Origin: Adiantum capillus-veneris
Taxonomy: Eukaryota; Streptophyta; Polypodiopsida; Polypodiales; Pteridaceae
Assembly (NCBI GenBank): GCA_014529385.2
Contig: CM043953.1
Span: forward strand, 82,935,838-82,999,837
Length of the DNA stretch: 64,000 nucleotides
Reading direction: 5' to 3'
Shown: positions 10,283-19,866 of the stretch, in pieces
Layout of the letters: every line of letters starts with the position of its first letter
Position numbering within the stretch: the first letter of the stretch is position 1
Notes under the pieces: model-generated
What the model saw: the letters and a program-made list of their open reading frames with translations, nothing else
The model's database searches: none
Told to the model about the DNA's origin: nothing
Made by a program: the position numbers and the translations under genes

Positions 10283-13200
10283 TTAAGAGATCTCTCTCTC
10301 ATCCTCGCATAACTCAGCATAACTTCCTATATCTATATAGAGCTCTCCATTTAAACACATATCCTCTGTTTCATTTTGTAGCTCCTCTGCATGCACCCCA
10401 TATAGAGTAGTAGCATCTTGATGCTCGTCTGGCACCACCGCAGCGGCTTCTGATTGAGCATCTTCTCTGATCTCCTCCATTGATGCCGTTGTGATTGGCA
10501 CATGGTAGCCTTCATACGTCCTTGCACTATGAGGGGCTACCTCTATGACGTACCACCAGTTTGATGTAGACTTTGTAGGATGAAATATTACCTGCCAGAG
10601 CCACATAACTTACATGAGAGCTTTCAAGCACATAACTTGTAAAAGGGGGATGTTAACTATTTACATACTTACTTGTTCACAATGCTCGGGTAGTACGAAA
10701 GTGTCTCTTAGGTCATTCCATTTCTTAGTAGAATTCACCTCAAAAACTCTCCTCTACGCACAGTAGCGTTGCGACCCTCCATGATTATCTTGAACCATTG
10801 CACGTCAAACAAGTCGACAAAAAATCCTCTGTAATCGATCCTCAAAATCTCTTGTAGCGTGCCGAAGTAAGTGAGTTCCACCACCACAGGATCTGCATCA
10901 GAGGAACGTCGTCGACTAGACTGTTCAAATTTTGCCATGATTCCACAATCTTGAGTAAAACGCTTTTTGTCGATCTGTTCCACCCTAAAATGTCGACCTT
11001 TACACCATGCTGCTATGTATGACTTATACTGCAACGAACAAAGATTATGAGTGGCCGTTCAAACGTTTAGAAATAAAGTCAGTAGCTAGTCGTACATTGC
11101 AAACTTACCTTGGTCGCGCAACCCCGAGAGTACTCCCACTCTTCCTCAGTCACTTCGTCACCGCATTGTTGTGCGCTTTTCCATTGGTTGTGCAACCATC
11201 TTAAGCTCATGAATATTGGTAGGCTCTCCAGAACCGTCGGATAGTGCATCGGTGGTCGTCTTCCCCGTCTCCACTCGATTCGTGCCCTTTGTCGCTCTTG
11301 CTTTGCATCCTCATATTGTGAAATCCACTTTTGCATCACTGGATTGTGAAGCATGCAAAATCGGTTGATTTTAGCCTCTAGATCTTCCGTCATCTTCTTC
11401 TCAACACCGAGATTGCACATGACAATCCCAGATATGCGCTCATCATCTATGGTTCGCCATAGCGTGTCCCGAGCTTTATCAAATCCGTCTAGCCACTCTC
11501 CAATGTACACTAGGGACTCTGATACCAACCAACCTTCTGCCATACTACCCTCCGGACGTGCCTTTTGACGCACATATCCCTTAAGCGTTTTCATGAAACG
11601 TTCTAAGAAGAACATCCATCTGGAATGAACTGTGCCAGCTATTTCCACCTCATCAACTATGTGAACAAGAAGATGCACCTGAATGGTTAGCATGGTAGTA
11701 GGAAAATGTTTCTCAAACATGCACACAAGCTCTGCAGCATTTAGTTTGGCGAATGGTATGGAGTCTACGTTGATCTCCTTTTGTGAGATCCATTGCACCA
11801 GCTTTGCAAGTTTGTAGATTGTGTTACGGATGTCGAGAGACAAACATCCCTCAATGGCAACCGGTAAAATAAACTGTAAAGTATGTGCAGCAATGATATT
11901 AAAGTCCACATTTTATGCAATGATATTAAAGTCCACTATGAACGTACCTGACACATTTTATGTCAATCGTGTGACTTCAAACCGGATAGCTTTCCTTCTT
12001 TAGTAAAACACGTTCGGAGCGAGTGCATTACGCCAGTGAGGGTCCGCAAAGATCGAATGGTCTCTTTTCCTTTGCGTTCTTGGGCTCCTGTGAAAATCCA
12101 TGGTGCTTTAGGGAGTTTTATTGATCCATCAGACGCTGTTTGCAGCCAATATTGCTCCATACGATCCACATTTCTAAGGTCAACTCTAGCTCCCAAAGTA
12201 TCTTTCTTGCCGGTCAGATGGTCCCATAGTAGATTACCCACATTCTTGAATATGTGCATTGGATCGAGCAAGTGATTGATCATGAGTCGGGGCCAGTATG
12301 GTAACTCGTACCATAGAGATAGTCTCTTCATGCCTGGAGGCAATCCGTCATCGTACATCTCCTTCTGCTCTAACCATGCTTGTGCAGACATCCTTGGTGG
12401 CTCTCTTCCCAAAAAGCCGTCGTGTAACACATGATTCTCTGGAAGATACACTTGATGACCTTCGTAGATTTGCTTCTTCAGTGAGGGCGCCCTACGTGCA
12501 TTCAGTCTAGGTCCACATGTGACACATGCTCTGTATCCGCTTGTTTGAAGCCCTGCATGTATACACATGATAATAGATCAACTATGGGAAAAAACAAGAT
12601 TTACAGTGTCTGAGTGAGGAGTGTCAATAGATCACCTGAGCATTCTATTAGCCCGGGATAGTCATGCATGGTCCACATTAGAATGCCTCTGATCAAAGCA
12701 TTCCGTCGTCCTGTGTGTCGGCTCATATCCACCACCTCTATGCCAATCCACAATTGTTGTAGCTCTTCCAATAGTGGACGAAGATACACATCCATATTCT
12801 CCACTTTATATCACCCTGGCACAATCAAGCTTAGCCATAGGTGCCCCTTCTTCGTAGTCAACCATGGGGGAATGTTGTAGTTGATGATGACAATGGGCCA
12901 TACACTGTAAGATGTTGATCTTTGACCAAATGGATTTACGCCATCCATAGCCAGGCCTAAGCGCAAATTTCGAGCTTCCCTGGCAAAATTCGACCATGTT
13001 CCATCTATATGTTTCCAGGCTGTGCAATCTGCAGGAATTCGTAGCACACCATCCGAAGATTTATTCTCCTTATGCCATGATGCTAGGGCGGCCATGGACT
13101 TACATTCGAAGAAATGCTTTATGCGAGGAAGCAGAGGAAAATTTCGCAAAACCTTTTGTGGAATTTTTGTCCCGTGGAGATCTACTCGATATCTTTCGGA

Positions 13201-14004
13201 ATCATATTTCGGACACTTCTCCATGTCTATGTATTCCCCTCTGAAAAGAATGCAGTCATTAGGACAAGCGTGGATAGAATTGTAATCCATCCCCAAGTTT
13301 CGCAAAATCTTTCTTGCTTCATCTCGGGAATCTGGCATCACATTGTCAGCTGGTAGTATGTGCTCTTTAAGCAATCTACACAACATAAAAATACGATACA
13401 GTCGTGTGAAAATCTATCAGATCATTATACATTTAGAGTTTTATTAAAGTAAACTAATTGTAATAGATCACCTGAAAAGCGCTGTGACACTAGTGTCACT
13501 CCATCCAAACTTTGCCTGCATGTTGAGAAGAACCAGGAGTGCTTTCAATCTAGACATACGTGCTCCATTATACAATGGCGTATCGGCTTCACTTTTCATA
13601 TCATCATAGATAAGCCTTTTTGAATCCATGATCGTCTCGATCATTTCATCAATCTCGGGCTCAAACATTGCCTCGTTGGGAATGTGCTCCGCATGATCAT
13701 CCCCCGAGTTGTCAAAGGCTACATCTTATGGCCTCACATATGCTGCTTGACCAAAGCGCCTCCGAACACGTCTATTGGGTTGCAAGATTGCTGCTTGTTG
13801 GCCAGCGTCAGAGTCCGACGAGTTATAATTGGCAACAACTCGATCTATAATAGATGGATCGAACTCGCCAAATTCGCGAACGTGCTGCAAAGAAACACGT
13901 CTTGTCCGTCGCACAGCATACTTGCATTGATTACAAGGACATAAGACCCTCGTTGAGAGATAGGTGTTTCGGTTGGACGGTCCCACATCCTCGTCACTAC
14001 TCAT
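10283..14004 (-). pseudogene. Tnp2-type transposase of the CACTA element, 6 exons, disabled
   Basis: The exon model on the - strand is 13,472-14,004, 12,636-13,375, 11,948-12,552, 11,109-11,873, 10,673-11,028 and 10,283-10,591. All five introns are GT-AG (74-96 bp) and all phases join. Full length would be about 1,102 residues. Exon 1 has a CPCNQC transposase-associated zinc motif. Exon 2 has LRLGLAMDGVNPF and VWPIVIINYNIPPWL. Exon 3 has WYELPYWPRLMINHLLDPMH. Exon 4 is a DUF4218-like block (HLLVHIVDEVEIAGTVHSRW, then EGSMAEGW). Exon 5 is a DUF4216-like block (FGTLQEILRIDYRG). Lesions are in-frame stops at 13,726-13,728, 12,811-12,813 and 11,963-11,965, and a 1-nt deletion in the T5 run (10,742-10,746), which is needed for exon 5 to join exon 6. 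The protein would have been the DDE-type endonuclease of the element. Confidence 0.88.
11874..11947 (-). other. Tnp2 intron with internal duplication
   Basis: This 74-bp GT-AG intron consists mostly of two copies of GCAATGATATTAAAGTCCAC, about 27 bp apart. It is a recent local duplication that leaves the splice sites intact. Confidence 0.65.
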
Positions 14005-14066
14005 AATGAGGATAAAAATCTTATAACATGGACCACAAATTTAATATTCTATTGGCATTCTTTGTC

Positions 14067-14148
<82 letters not shown>

Positions 14149-14578
14149 CTCACATTCTCTAGTCATGTCCAATCCCCGCACACCTCGGTCTAGAGGTGCA
14201 CGGAGATCAGAACCACCGGGTTATAATCTCGTCTTTATTGGTCAATACCTATATATGTGGGTACAAGAAATCTACAGACCCACGTCTACATGATACTGCA
14301 TGTAGTGGACAAAACCCCTTTGCCTCTTCTCTAGCTGTAGCACTTCACAGCATCTTAACATCTTTTCACAGTAGATCTTTTCACTGCTCGTCTAACTCTA
14401 AACCCTAAACCGTAAGTAATTCTTGCGTGGACTCGATCTAACGTAAATAAGCGTAAATCTAAATAAACGTAAATCTAACTAAAAATAAACATAAATCTAA
14501 TTTAACGTAAGTCTACATCTAACCTAATCTTTAACGTCTTTTGGGATAGTTTCTTACGACGTTAAAACTCTCTTCTTC

Positions 14579-14628
<50 letters not shown>

Positions 14629-14747
14629 ACCTAAATAAACCTAAGTCTAATCTAATATAACATAAATCTAAATCTAACGTAAATTATGTTATATTTAAAA
14701 CAAAGAACTAAACTAACAGGGATTATAAGAACCTTAAAACTTATTTT
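14005..14747. other. CACTA 5' non-coding region with CT and GT arrays
   Basis: Upstream of Tnp2. It contains (CT)n at 14,071-14,146, (GT)n at 14,581-14,623, and AACGTAAATCTAA-type repeats (14,440-14,520) that recur at 15,146-15,240. No gene is seen. The Tnp2 promoter would be expected near 14,005-14,070, but no clear TATA box stands out. Confidence 0.5.
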
Positions 14748-15108
14748 TCACATAACTCGCCAAGAGTTGGCATTCTCATCAGTAAAGATGTGAGAGTTAA
14801 CTTCCGGCGGTGACGCTACCTCATCTCCATCCACATCTGACGACAGCAATTGGCCCTTTGGACCATTCTTGCTCTTGTTACTAACTTTGAAGTTGCTGTT
14901 GAATGACTAGAGGTTGTCTAGATGGTCATTGTCGGGGATGTAGTGACTCTTGCCTCCCTGAAGATCCACCTTATTCCCTATCTTCTGAAGACATTTCACC
15001 AGTACTTTTGGATCGAGGGAGCCCACCATGAGTGAAGGCAGCAATACCCTATATTCCATTGAGGGCTTTCTTCACCCGCTTCATGCAGGCATCGCAGTCT
15101 ATGGAGAC
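14748..15108 (-). pseudogene. Captured fragment of a heavy-metal-associated (HMA/HIPP-like) gene
   Basis: On the - strand 15,108 downward reads VSIDCDACMKRVKKAL, the C-x-x-C metal-binding loop of an HMA domain, then NGI, a stop (15,048-15,046), and GIAAF. After a 1-nt frame change it reads VGSLDPKVLVKCLQKIGNKV and DLQGGK, the second half of an HMA domain, with a stop after DNL. It then continues with FKVSNKSKNGPKGQL, the Asn/Lys/Gly-rich linker typical of HIPP proteins. The reading ends in a stop at 14,748-14,750. HMA proteins bind metal ions; this copy lacks the start and has two stops and a frame change. It sits inside a CACTA transposon and is bounded by similar direct repeats, so it looks like a transduplicated host fragment. 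Confidence 0.65.
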
Positions 15109-15489
15109 CTAAATCTAATCTAATATAACGTAAATCTAAATCTAGCGTAAATAAACGTAAATCTAACTAAAAATAAACCTAAATCTAATCTAATTTATCT
15201 TAAATAAACCTATATCTGATTTAACGTAAGTCTACATCTAACCTAATCTTTAACGTCTTTTAGCATAGTTTCCTACGACGTTATAACTCTCTTCTTCTTG
15301 TGTGTGTGCGCGTGTGTGGATGTGTGTGCCAATAAAAAGAGATAAATGGTATAACCTTTCTATCACCCATGCCAAGTATGATAGATTGGTTATGACATTT
15401 CCCTCTTGAATAATAGGTCTTGAGTTCAACTCCTCGTCGGCTAGATCTTTAGGTCTTTTAATTTTAATTAGTTTCCTACGACGTTAAAT
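15109..15489. repeat. Repeat block duplicated from the other side of the HMA fragment
   Basis: 15,115-15,157 matches 14,647-14,694 (TCTAATCTAATATAAC followed by TAAATCTAAATCTA). 15,225-15,310 matches 14,505-14,590 (AAGTCTACATCTAACCTAAT through CTCTTCTTCTTGTGTGTG). The HMA fragment lies between these direct repeats. No gene is seen here. Confidence 0.65.
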
Positions 15490-15710
15490 TAGTTTCTCTC
15501 TCTTTCTCTCTCAATGTGTGTGCGTTTTTTTGTTTATGCATGTTTTCTCTCTCTTTTCCTCTCTCAATGTGTGCGTTTTTTGTTTATGCATGTTCTCTCT
15601 CTCTTTTCTTCTCTCAATGTGTGCGTTTTTTGTTTATGCATGCTCTCTCTCTCTTTTCCTCTCTCAATGTGTGTGTGCATTCTTTGTTTATGTATGTGTG
15701 TGTGCGTTTT
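15490..15710. repeat. 50-bp minisatellite, four copies
   Basis: The core CTCTCAATGTGTGCGTTTTT followed by TGTTTATGCATG starts at 15,508, 15,561, 15,611 and 15,661. Spacings are 53, 50 and 50 bp. It gives rise to artificial open frames that are not genes. Confidence 0.85.
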
Positions 15711-15724
15711 TGTTTATATTTGTA

Positions 15725-15725
<1 letters not shown>

Positions 15726-15792
<67 letters not shown>

Positions 15793-15798
15793 AACACT

Positions 15799-15854
<56 letters not shown>

Positions 15855-15916
15855 AATAGGGGAAGGGAACATGAGAGTGAGGAGAGGGAAGGAGCATACC
15901 AGGCTCTCCTTCCTCT

Positions 15917-15992
<76 letters not shown>

Positions 15993-16030
15993 TGAAGAAA
16001 GAGAGAGAGAGAGAGAGAGGGAGAGCGTTA
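15726..16030. repeat. Compound CT/GT/GA microsatellites
   Basis: (CT)n at 15,726-15,789, (GT)n at 15,797-15,823, (GA)n to about 15,853, (GT)n at 15,919-15,991 and (GA)n at 16,000-16,025. Open frames across these are low-complexity artefacts. Confidence 0.9.
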
Positions 16031-16111
16031 CCTGCTCTTGCTTAAGGGCGCCGAAAAACTCAGATCTGAGATTTGAGTTTTTGGGCGCTCTCTGTTATTT
16101 TTTTAGCCCAG

Positions 16112-16173
16112 CCGGCGTCGCTATGAGCGTCGCAAATTTACAAGTAAATTTGCGACGCTCATAGCGACGCCGG
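16112..16173. repeat. Perfect 30-bp stem palindrome in the CACTA right subterminal region
   Basis: 16,112-16,141 and 16,144-16,173 are exact reverse complements separated by AA. The arms contain the GCGTCGCTATGAGCGTCGC subterminal motifs. More copies of GAGCGTCGCT follow at about 16,186-16,210, up to the terminal repeat at 16,222-16,233. Confidence 0.9.
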
Positions 16174-16236
16174 GAATTTTTTTTTTGAGCGTCGCTGTGT
16201 GAGCGTCGCTAATATGAATAGCCTCTTGTAGTGTTT

Positions 16237-17007
16237 GAAGCACATAAAAACTTTGGACTTTGATTTAAACGAAAATACCCGTGCATTCCTTGAGTAATCA
16301 TCAATGAAAGTCACGAAGTACAAGTAATTGCCCAAGGACGAAGTTTGCATGGGCCCACAAACATCACTATGCACAAGCTACAACTTACATGTGGCCCTAA
16401 CTGAACCATCCTTTGGAAACTTAGAATGCTGCATTTTACCCAGAACACAGCCTTCACAAACATGTTTGATAGGTGCTTCAAGAGGTGTCAAAGAAGCAAC
16501 TATATCAGATTTTTGCAAACGCAACAAACTCACAAAATTCAAATGATCAAAACGTGCATGCCAAAGTTTTGCATCTGAAATAGCCCTTGAATCTGCAACA
16601 TTTGCAAAATTTTGTCCACACTTGTCAAACAAAGTGAGCTTATATAGCCCATGGCACAAAAGGCCAGATGCAAAAATTTCATCACCAAAAATGAGATCAT
16701 GAATTGTACATCTGTCATCCATAAATTTGACTACAAGTCCAAGTCTAGCAAGTGCAGATACAGACAAGAGATTCTTCTTGATTCTAGGTACATAAAGTGC
16801 ATCAACAAGTGTGAAAGAACTGCCATTAGCAGCAGTCAGCACAATCTTTCCAACTCCTTGAACCAGATAAGAGGCATTGTTGGCACAAGTGATGGAATTT
16901 CCATGAGGGACAGACTCGAGAGAGGTGAACAATTCACGATGTGAGGTAACGTGCTTTGTAGCACCACTTTCGAAATACCACACATGTGAATCTGTAGCAA
17001 CTGACAA
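16237..17007 (-). pseudogene. Cop1 protease end, GAG-pre-integrase and integrase N-terminal half
   Basis: 16,378-17,007 encodes the protease-to-integrase region. The protease motif reads YFESGATKHVT where copia elements have DSGAT, so the catalytic Asp has become Glu (GAA). The integrase zinc motif follows (LWHARFDH, then CEGCVLGK). An in-frame TAG at 16,378-16,380 precedes LVHSDVCGPM (first catalytic Asp) and YFVTFIDDYSRN. At 16,237 the frame meets the CACTA element. The part beyond it is at 7,546-8,087. Confidence 0.85.
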
Positions 17008-18061
17008 GCATGCATCAAGGACAGCAGGATTGTAAGTGCACTCTGCACTAAAAGCCCATTCTGCATCAACATAGCAACACAGTCTCCTTTCACAGAAGAC
17101 TCAACAATGGCTGCATTTGTAGTGGAACCAGCATTTGTAGTGGAACCACCCTCTTTCTTCTTAGGCTCTTTGGCCTTCAACTTAGGACACTACTTGATCA
17201 AGTGATCATTAGCTTTACAATAATAGCAACGCATCTTCTTTTTGCCCTTATCACCAGAATTTCCAGACGAATTGCTGCCAGTAGAAGCATTAAAAACAAA
17301 ATTTTTCCACTCGCAGCAGAACCATAAGAAGTGGCTGCATTGCTATTACCACCCTTTCTTAGAGAAGCAATAAAATCCTGTTCAATTGCACGCTTTCTAG
17401 TCCTTTTTTTTTTGAAAGTGACTCTTGCAACAGCAATGTGCATAATGCATCAAACTTGACAACTTTTGGACTTCCTTGGGTCCATAAGTCTCCAAGTACT
17501 AGCAAAAGTCTAATAAGAATCTAGTAAGGCATCAAGAACAGTCTACACAAGGGAACTGTCCGAAATGACTTCACCTGCAGAAATAAGTTGCTTATTGATA
17601 TCCTTGACACCAGTAAGAAAAGTGTCCATATCATCTTCTTCATGCATAATCTTCGACTCCAGCACTTTACGCAGCAAAGCAATTTTAGCCTCATTGCGGC
17701 TTGCATAAAGACCTGCTAGAATATCTCAAGCCTGTTTTGCAGATTTTGCTGAACAGATGTGAGGAACAATGGTGCGCTTCACAGACAACGCAATCAATGC
17801 ATGAGCTTGCGCATCCTTTACATCCCAACGAGCTTGTTCTGCCATAGGCAAAACAACTCTAATAGCAGCAAGACCTACAACATCCTCAACATCGCCTACA
17901 TCCTCAGAACCAGGACGTGCATCAATGCCCTGCACAGTATTCTAGATGCCCTTTGACACAAGAACGTGTTCCATCATATAAGCCCACATAGGGTAATTGT
18001 TCCCATCCAACCTGTCCTCAGCAGCAAACATCTTGAAGACATCTATGTAGTTGTCAGCCAT
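17008..18061 (-). pseudogene. Cop1 gag, broken
   Basis: The ATG is probably 18,061-18,059 (MADNYIDVFKMFAAEDRLDG), followed by stops at 17,942 and 17,726. Copia gag (UBN2-type) blocks follow: WDVKDAQAHALI (about 17,800) and YASRNEAKIALL (about 17,690). The zinc knuckle near 17,190-17,235 reads CYYCKANDHLIK, then a stop, then C, so it is C-x2-C-x4-H-x4-C with a stop inside it. A GSTTNA duplication occurs just after. The region is split over several frames and not functional. Confidence 0.8.
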
Positions 18062-18210
18062 GGTAAATGGTGCACCTGATGTGAAAACTGCCCGAAAGAG
18101 AAGAAACGGAGCGGAAACAACACGTGTTATATAGCACAAATCCGTAGAAGACTGTAAGGCACCTGTTATGCAGAAAACGGCTCTGAAAAAAAATTTGCAC
18201 AAAATGACGA

Positions 18211-18270
18211 AATTGCCTGTGCAGACCTGCCTGTAGTGGAAATTGCCTGTGCAGACCTGCCTGTAGTGGA
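18211..18270. repeat. Perfect 30-bp tandem duplication in the Cop1 leader
   Basis: The 30-mer starting AATTGCCTGTGCAGACCTGC occurs twice with no mismatch at 18,211-18,240 and 18,241-18,270, upstream of the gag ATG. Confidence 0.9.
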
Positions 18271-18438
18271 AATGGAGACCAAAATGAGCCCGAATAAAAA
18301 TTTGAGCAAACTTAGCTCTGCGAGCTTTACCGAAATTTTTGTCGACCTGCGAATGCTTGCCAAAGCTCACTGAAATCGAAGAAAGTGAGTAGGCGTGTGC
18401 TGGAGCAGCTGGCAACTAAGCCCAGGAGGACATAACCT

Positions 18439-18450
18439 GCTCTGATACCA
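18439..18450 (-). other. Cop1 primer binding site (tRNA-iMet)
   Basis: The - strand reads TGGTATCAGAGC, complementary to the 3' end of initiator tRNA-Met, and lies 2 nt inside the 5' LTR. Confidence 0.9.
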
Positions 18451-18452
18451 AT

Positions 18453-18679
18453 TGTTGGAATTAGGGTTGCAGAGAAACGCACATGGCTTGGAGAAGATGA
18501 AGGAAGCTCAAGGCACACAATAGAGAGTATGTTACTTAGTGTGCCATGGAAAGATTGATAGCCCTGGAGTGATGGGCGTATATACAATGCACGGGGGAAA
18601 AAACCTCTTAAAGAGGGAAAAAATGCCCCAGCGGTCCTAGTGTGTTCACACACATCAATACCACATGTATATGGTAACA
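18453..18679 (-). repeat. Cop1 5' LTR
   Basis: 227 bp, TG...CA. It matches 5,370-5,595 and is followed by the target duplication AATAG. Confidence 0.9.
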
Positions 18680-18684
18680 AATAG

Positions 18685-19030
18685 AAATTAAAATGCGAAA
18701 GTTGCTTTTCAAACATGTATGTAGTCTGCAAACAATAACTCAAAATCGGTGCAAAATTTGAAAAAAGTTTCTTCTGCAAAGTTGTAGACCACATTGATTT
18801 CGGTGGCTACGATAGGTAGTTTTTGCAAACTCGGTTTCAATTAGGAGAAAAATCTAAAATAAAAAGTGAAAATTGTTTTTCAAACATGTACGCAGTCTAC
18901 AAACGATAACTCAAAATCGATGCAAAATTTAAAAAAAACTTCTTCTGCAAAGTTGTAGACCACATTGATTCCGGGCTTGATCTGCAAAATTGTTTCCAAT
19001 TAGGAGAAAATTAGAAAACAAAAATGGCCG
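18685..19030 (-). repeat. NaLTR1 leader with tandem repeats of about 150-200 bp
   Basis: Two diverged units (about 18,690-18,835 and 18,840-19,015) share AAACATGTA(C/T)G(C/T)AGTCT, TTCTTCTGCAAAGTTGTAGA and CCACATTGATT. Further units lie at 5,110-5,345 across the Cop1 insertion. There is no ORF. Confidence 0.7.
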
Positions 19031-19042
19031 GCTCTGATACCA
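19031..19042 (-). other. NaLTR1 primer binding site (tRNA-iMet)
   Basis: TGGTATCAGAGC on the - strand, directly abutting the 5' LTR. Confidence 0.85.
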
Positions 19043-19184
19043 TGTTCAGAGAGAAAGAGAGAGCACAGAAATAGAACCCCAAAGTGTGTTGAATACACAC
19101 ATGAGATGATGTATATATAGAGGGGACCTGGGTGTTATATATAGAGAAGCCATATATTGAGTAGCTTAACATATAACCTCAACA
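19043..19184 (-). repeat. NaLTR1 5' LTR
   Basis: 142 bp. It aligns with 3,513-3,670 and is followed by the target duplication CAAGT. Confidence 0.85.
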
Positions 19185-19189
19185 CAAGT

Positions 19190-19866
19190 TTCATGCACGA
19201 TCATAAACGACATGTCCAAAGTGCTTTCAAAGTAGGAAAATTAGGTTCAACATGCAATTTGAGTCCAAAAGGATTTTTCCTAGCTCATTTGGGCATTTTA
19301 CTCACAAAAAGGGGGGCATTTTTGGACTAAAAAGGACTAAAAATGGCCATAAAGTGGTCCAAATAGCCCATAAAAGCAAAAAAAAAAAGGCTCAAAATGC
19401 CATATCAATGATGGTGCCATTGTTTTTGAAGCTGAGAGGGAAGTTATAGATCCAAGAATGAGCTCATTTGGGCATCTAAGCAAGGAGATACAACCATTCC
19501 AATTCAAGGTCTTAATGCAGTCCAGTGCTGCTTGTTAGCATTTCCCCTCTTCAAACAATCACTTGGGATTCTGTAATGAAGCTCTACAGCTTCCATGAAA
19601 AGGTTAGGACATTTAGGGTTTTAAGCAAGGCAAAAGAGCACTACGATTCTGCAATTGGGAGCAAGGCTATAGCAAAAAGGCTATAGCAAATCATCACACA
19701 CACAAGAGTTTTGAGGTGATCTTGGTTCTCTTTCAAAGTGAAGCTTTTCTAGTTGGAGTTTTGTTTGTTTTTGGTGTGTGTACTGCTTCAAATATCTTGC
19801 GACCTGCTTGATTTTCCTGCGAACTCTCACATCAGAGGCCCAAAGCTTTCCTAACTTCACTATGCA
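19190..19866. other. Host DNA between NaLTR1 and Gyp2, probably Gyp1 LTR
   Basis: Non-coding, with G/A-rich phrases such as AAAAAGGACTAAAAATGGCC and a GGCTATAGCAAA duplication near 19,665-19,690. It is the continuation of the DNA left of 3,508. I see no gene and cannot prove it is LTR. Confidence 0.35.

Larger units (their letters stand above)
8085..16236 (-). mobile_element. CACTA (En/Spm-like) DNA transposon inside the Cop1 integrase
   Basis: The element proper is 8,088-16,233 (8,146 bp). It has a perfect 12-bp terminal inverted repeat CACTACAAGAGG and a 3-bp target duplication TTT (8,085-8,087; 16,234-16,236), which is diagnostic of CACTA. Subterminal regions at both ends are packed with GCGTCGCTA / TAGCGACG motifs in both orientations. 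Two genes read on the - strand: Tnp2-type (10,283-14,004) and Tnp1-type (8,702-10,010). It also holds a captured HMA-gene fragment (14,748-15,108) and many microsatellites. Tnp1 reads through but Tnp2 is broken, so the copy is probably non-autonomous now, though its ends are intact and could still be mobilised in trans. Confidence 0.93.
5365..18684 (-). mobile_element. Cop1: Ty1/copia retrotransposon interrupted by a CACTA element
   Basis: The element proper is 5,370-18,679, flanked by the 5-bp target duplication AATAG (5,365-5,369 and 18,680-18,684). LTRs are 5,370-5,595 (226 bp) and 18,453-18,679 (227 bp), with about 18-20 differences by eye. The primer site TGGTATCAGAGC (- strand; 18,439-18,450) lies 2 nt from the 5' LTR. 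The polypurine tract AGGGGGGATT lies at the other end. Without the CACTA insert and its duplicated TTT it is about 5.16 kb, a normal copia length. Domain order on the - strand is gag, PR, IN, RT, RH. It carries multiple stops and a lost protease Asp, so it is dead. Confidence 0.9.
3508..19189 (-). mobile_element. NaLTR1: small non-autonomous LTR retrotransposon carrying nested inserts
   Basis: The element proper is 3,513-19,184, flanked by the 5-bp target duplication CAAGT (3,508-3,512 and 19,185-19,189). LTRs are 3,513-3,670 and 19,043-19,184. A tRNA-iMet type primer site (TGGTATCAGAGC on the - strand) abuts the right LTR and a pyrimidine run (polypurine on -) abuts the left one, so it reads on the - strand. 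Without the inserted Cop1 and CACTA it is about 2.36 kb, with no gag or pol detectable. It depends on another element for movement. The internal region is rich in tandem repeats (see separate entries). Confidence 0.8.

Noticed and set aside
15514-16164. Overlapping open frames of 100-216 codons across CT/GT repeats
   Set aside because: Almost entirely low-complexity Cys/Val/Leu/Ser runs from microsatellites and the 50-bp minisatellite; open in several frames at once.
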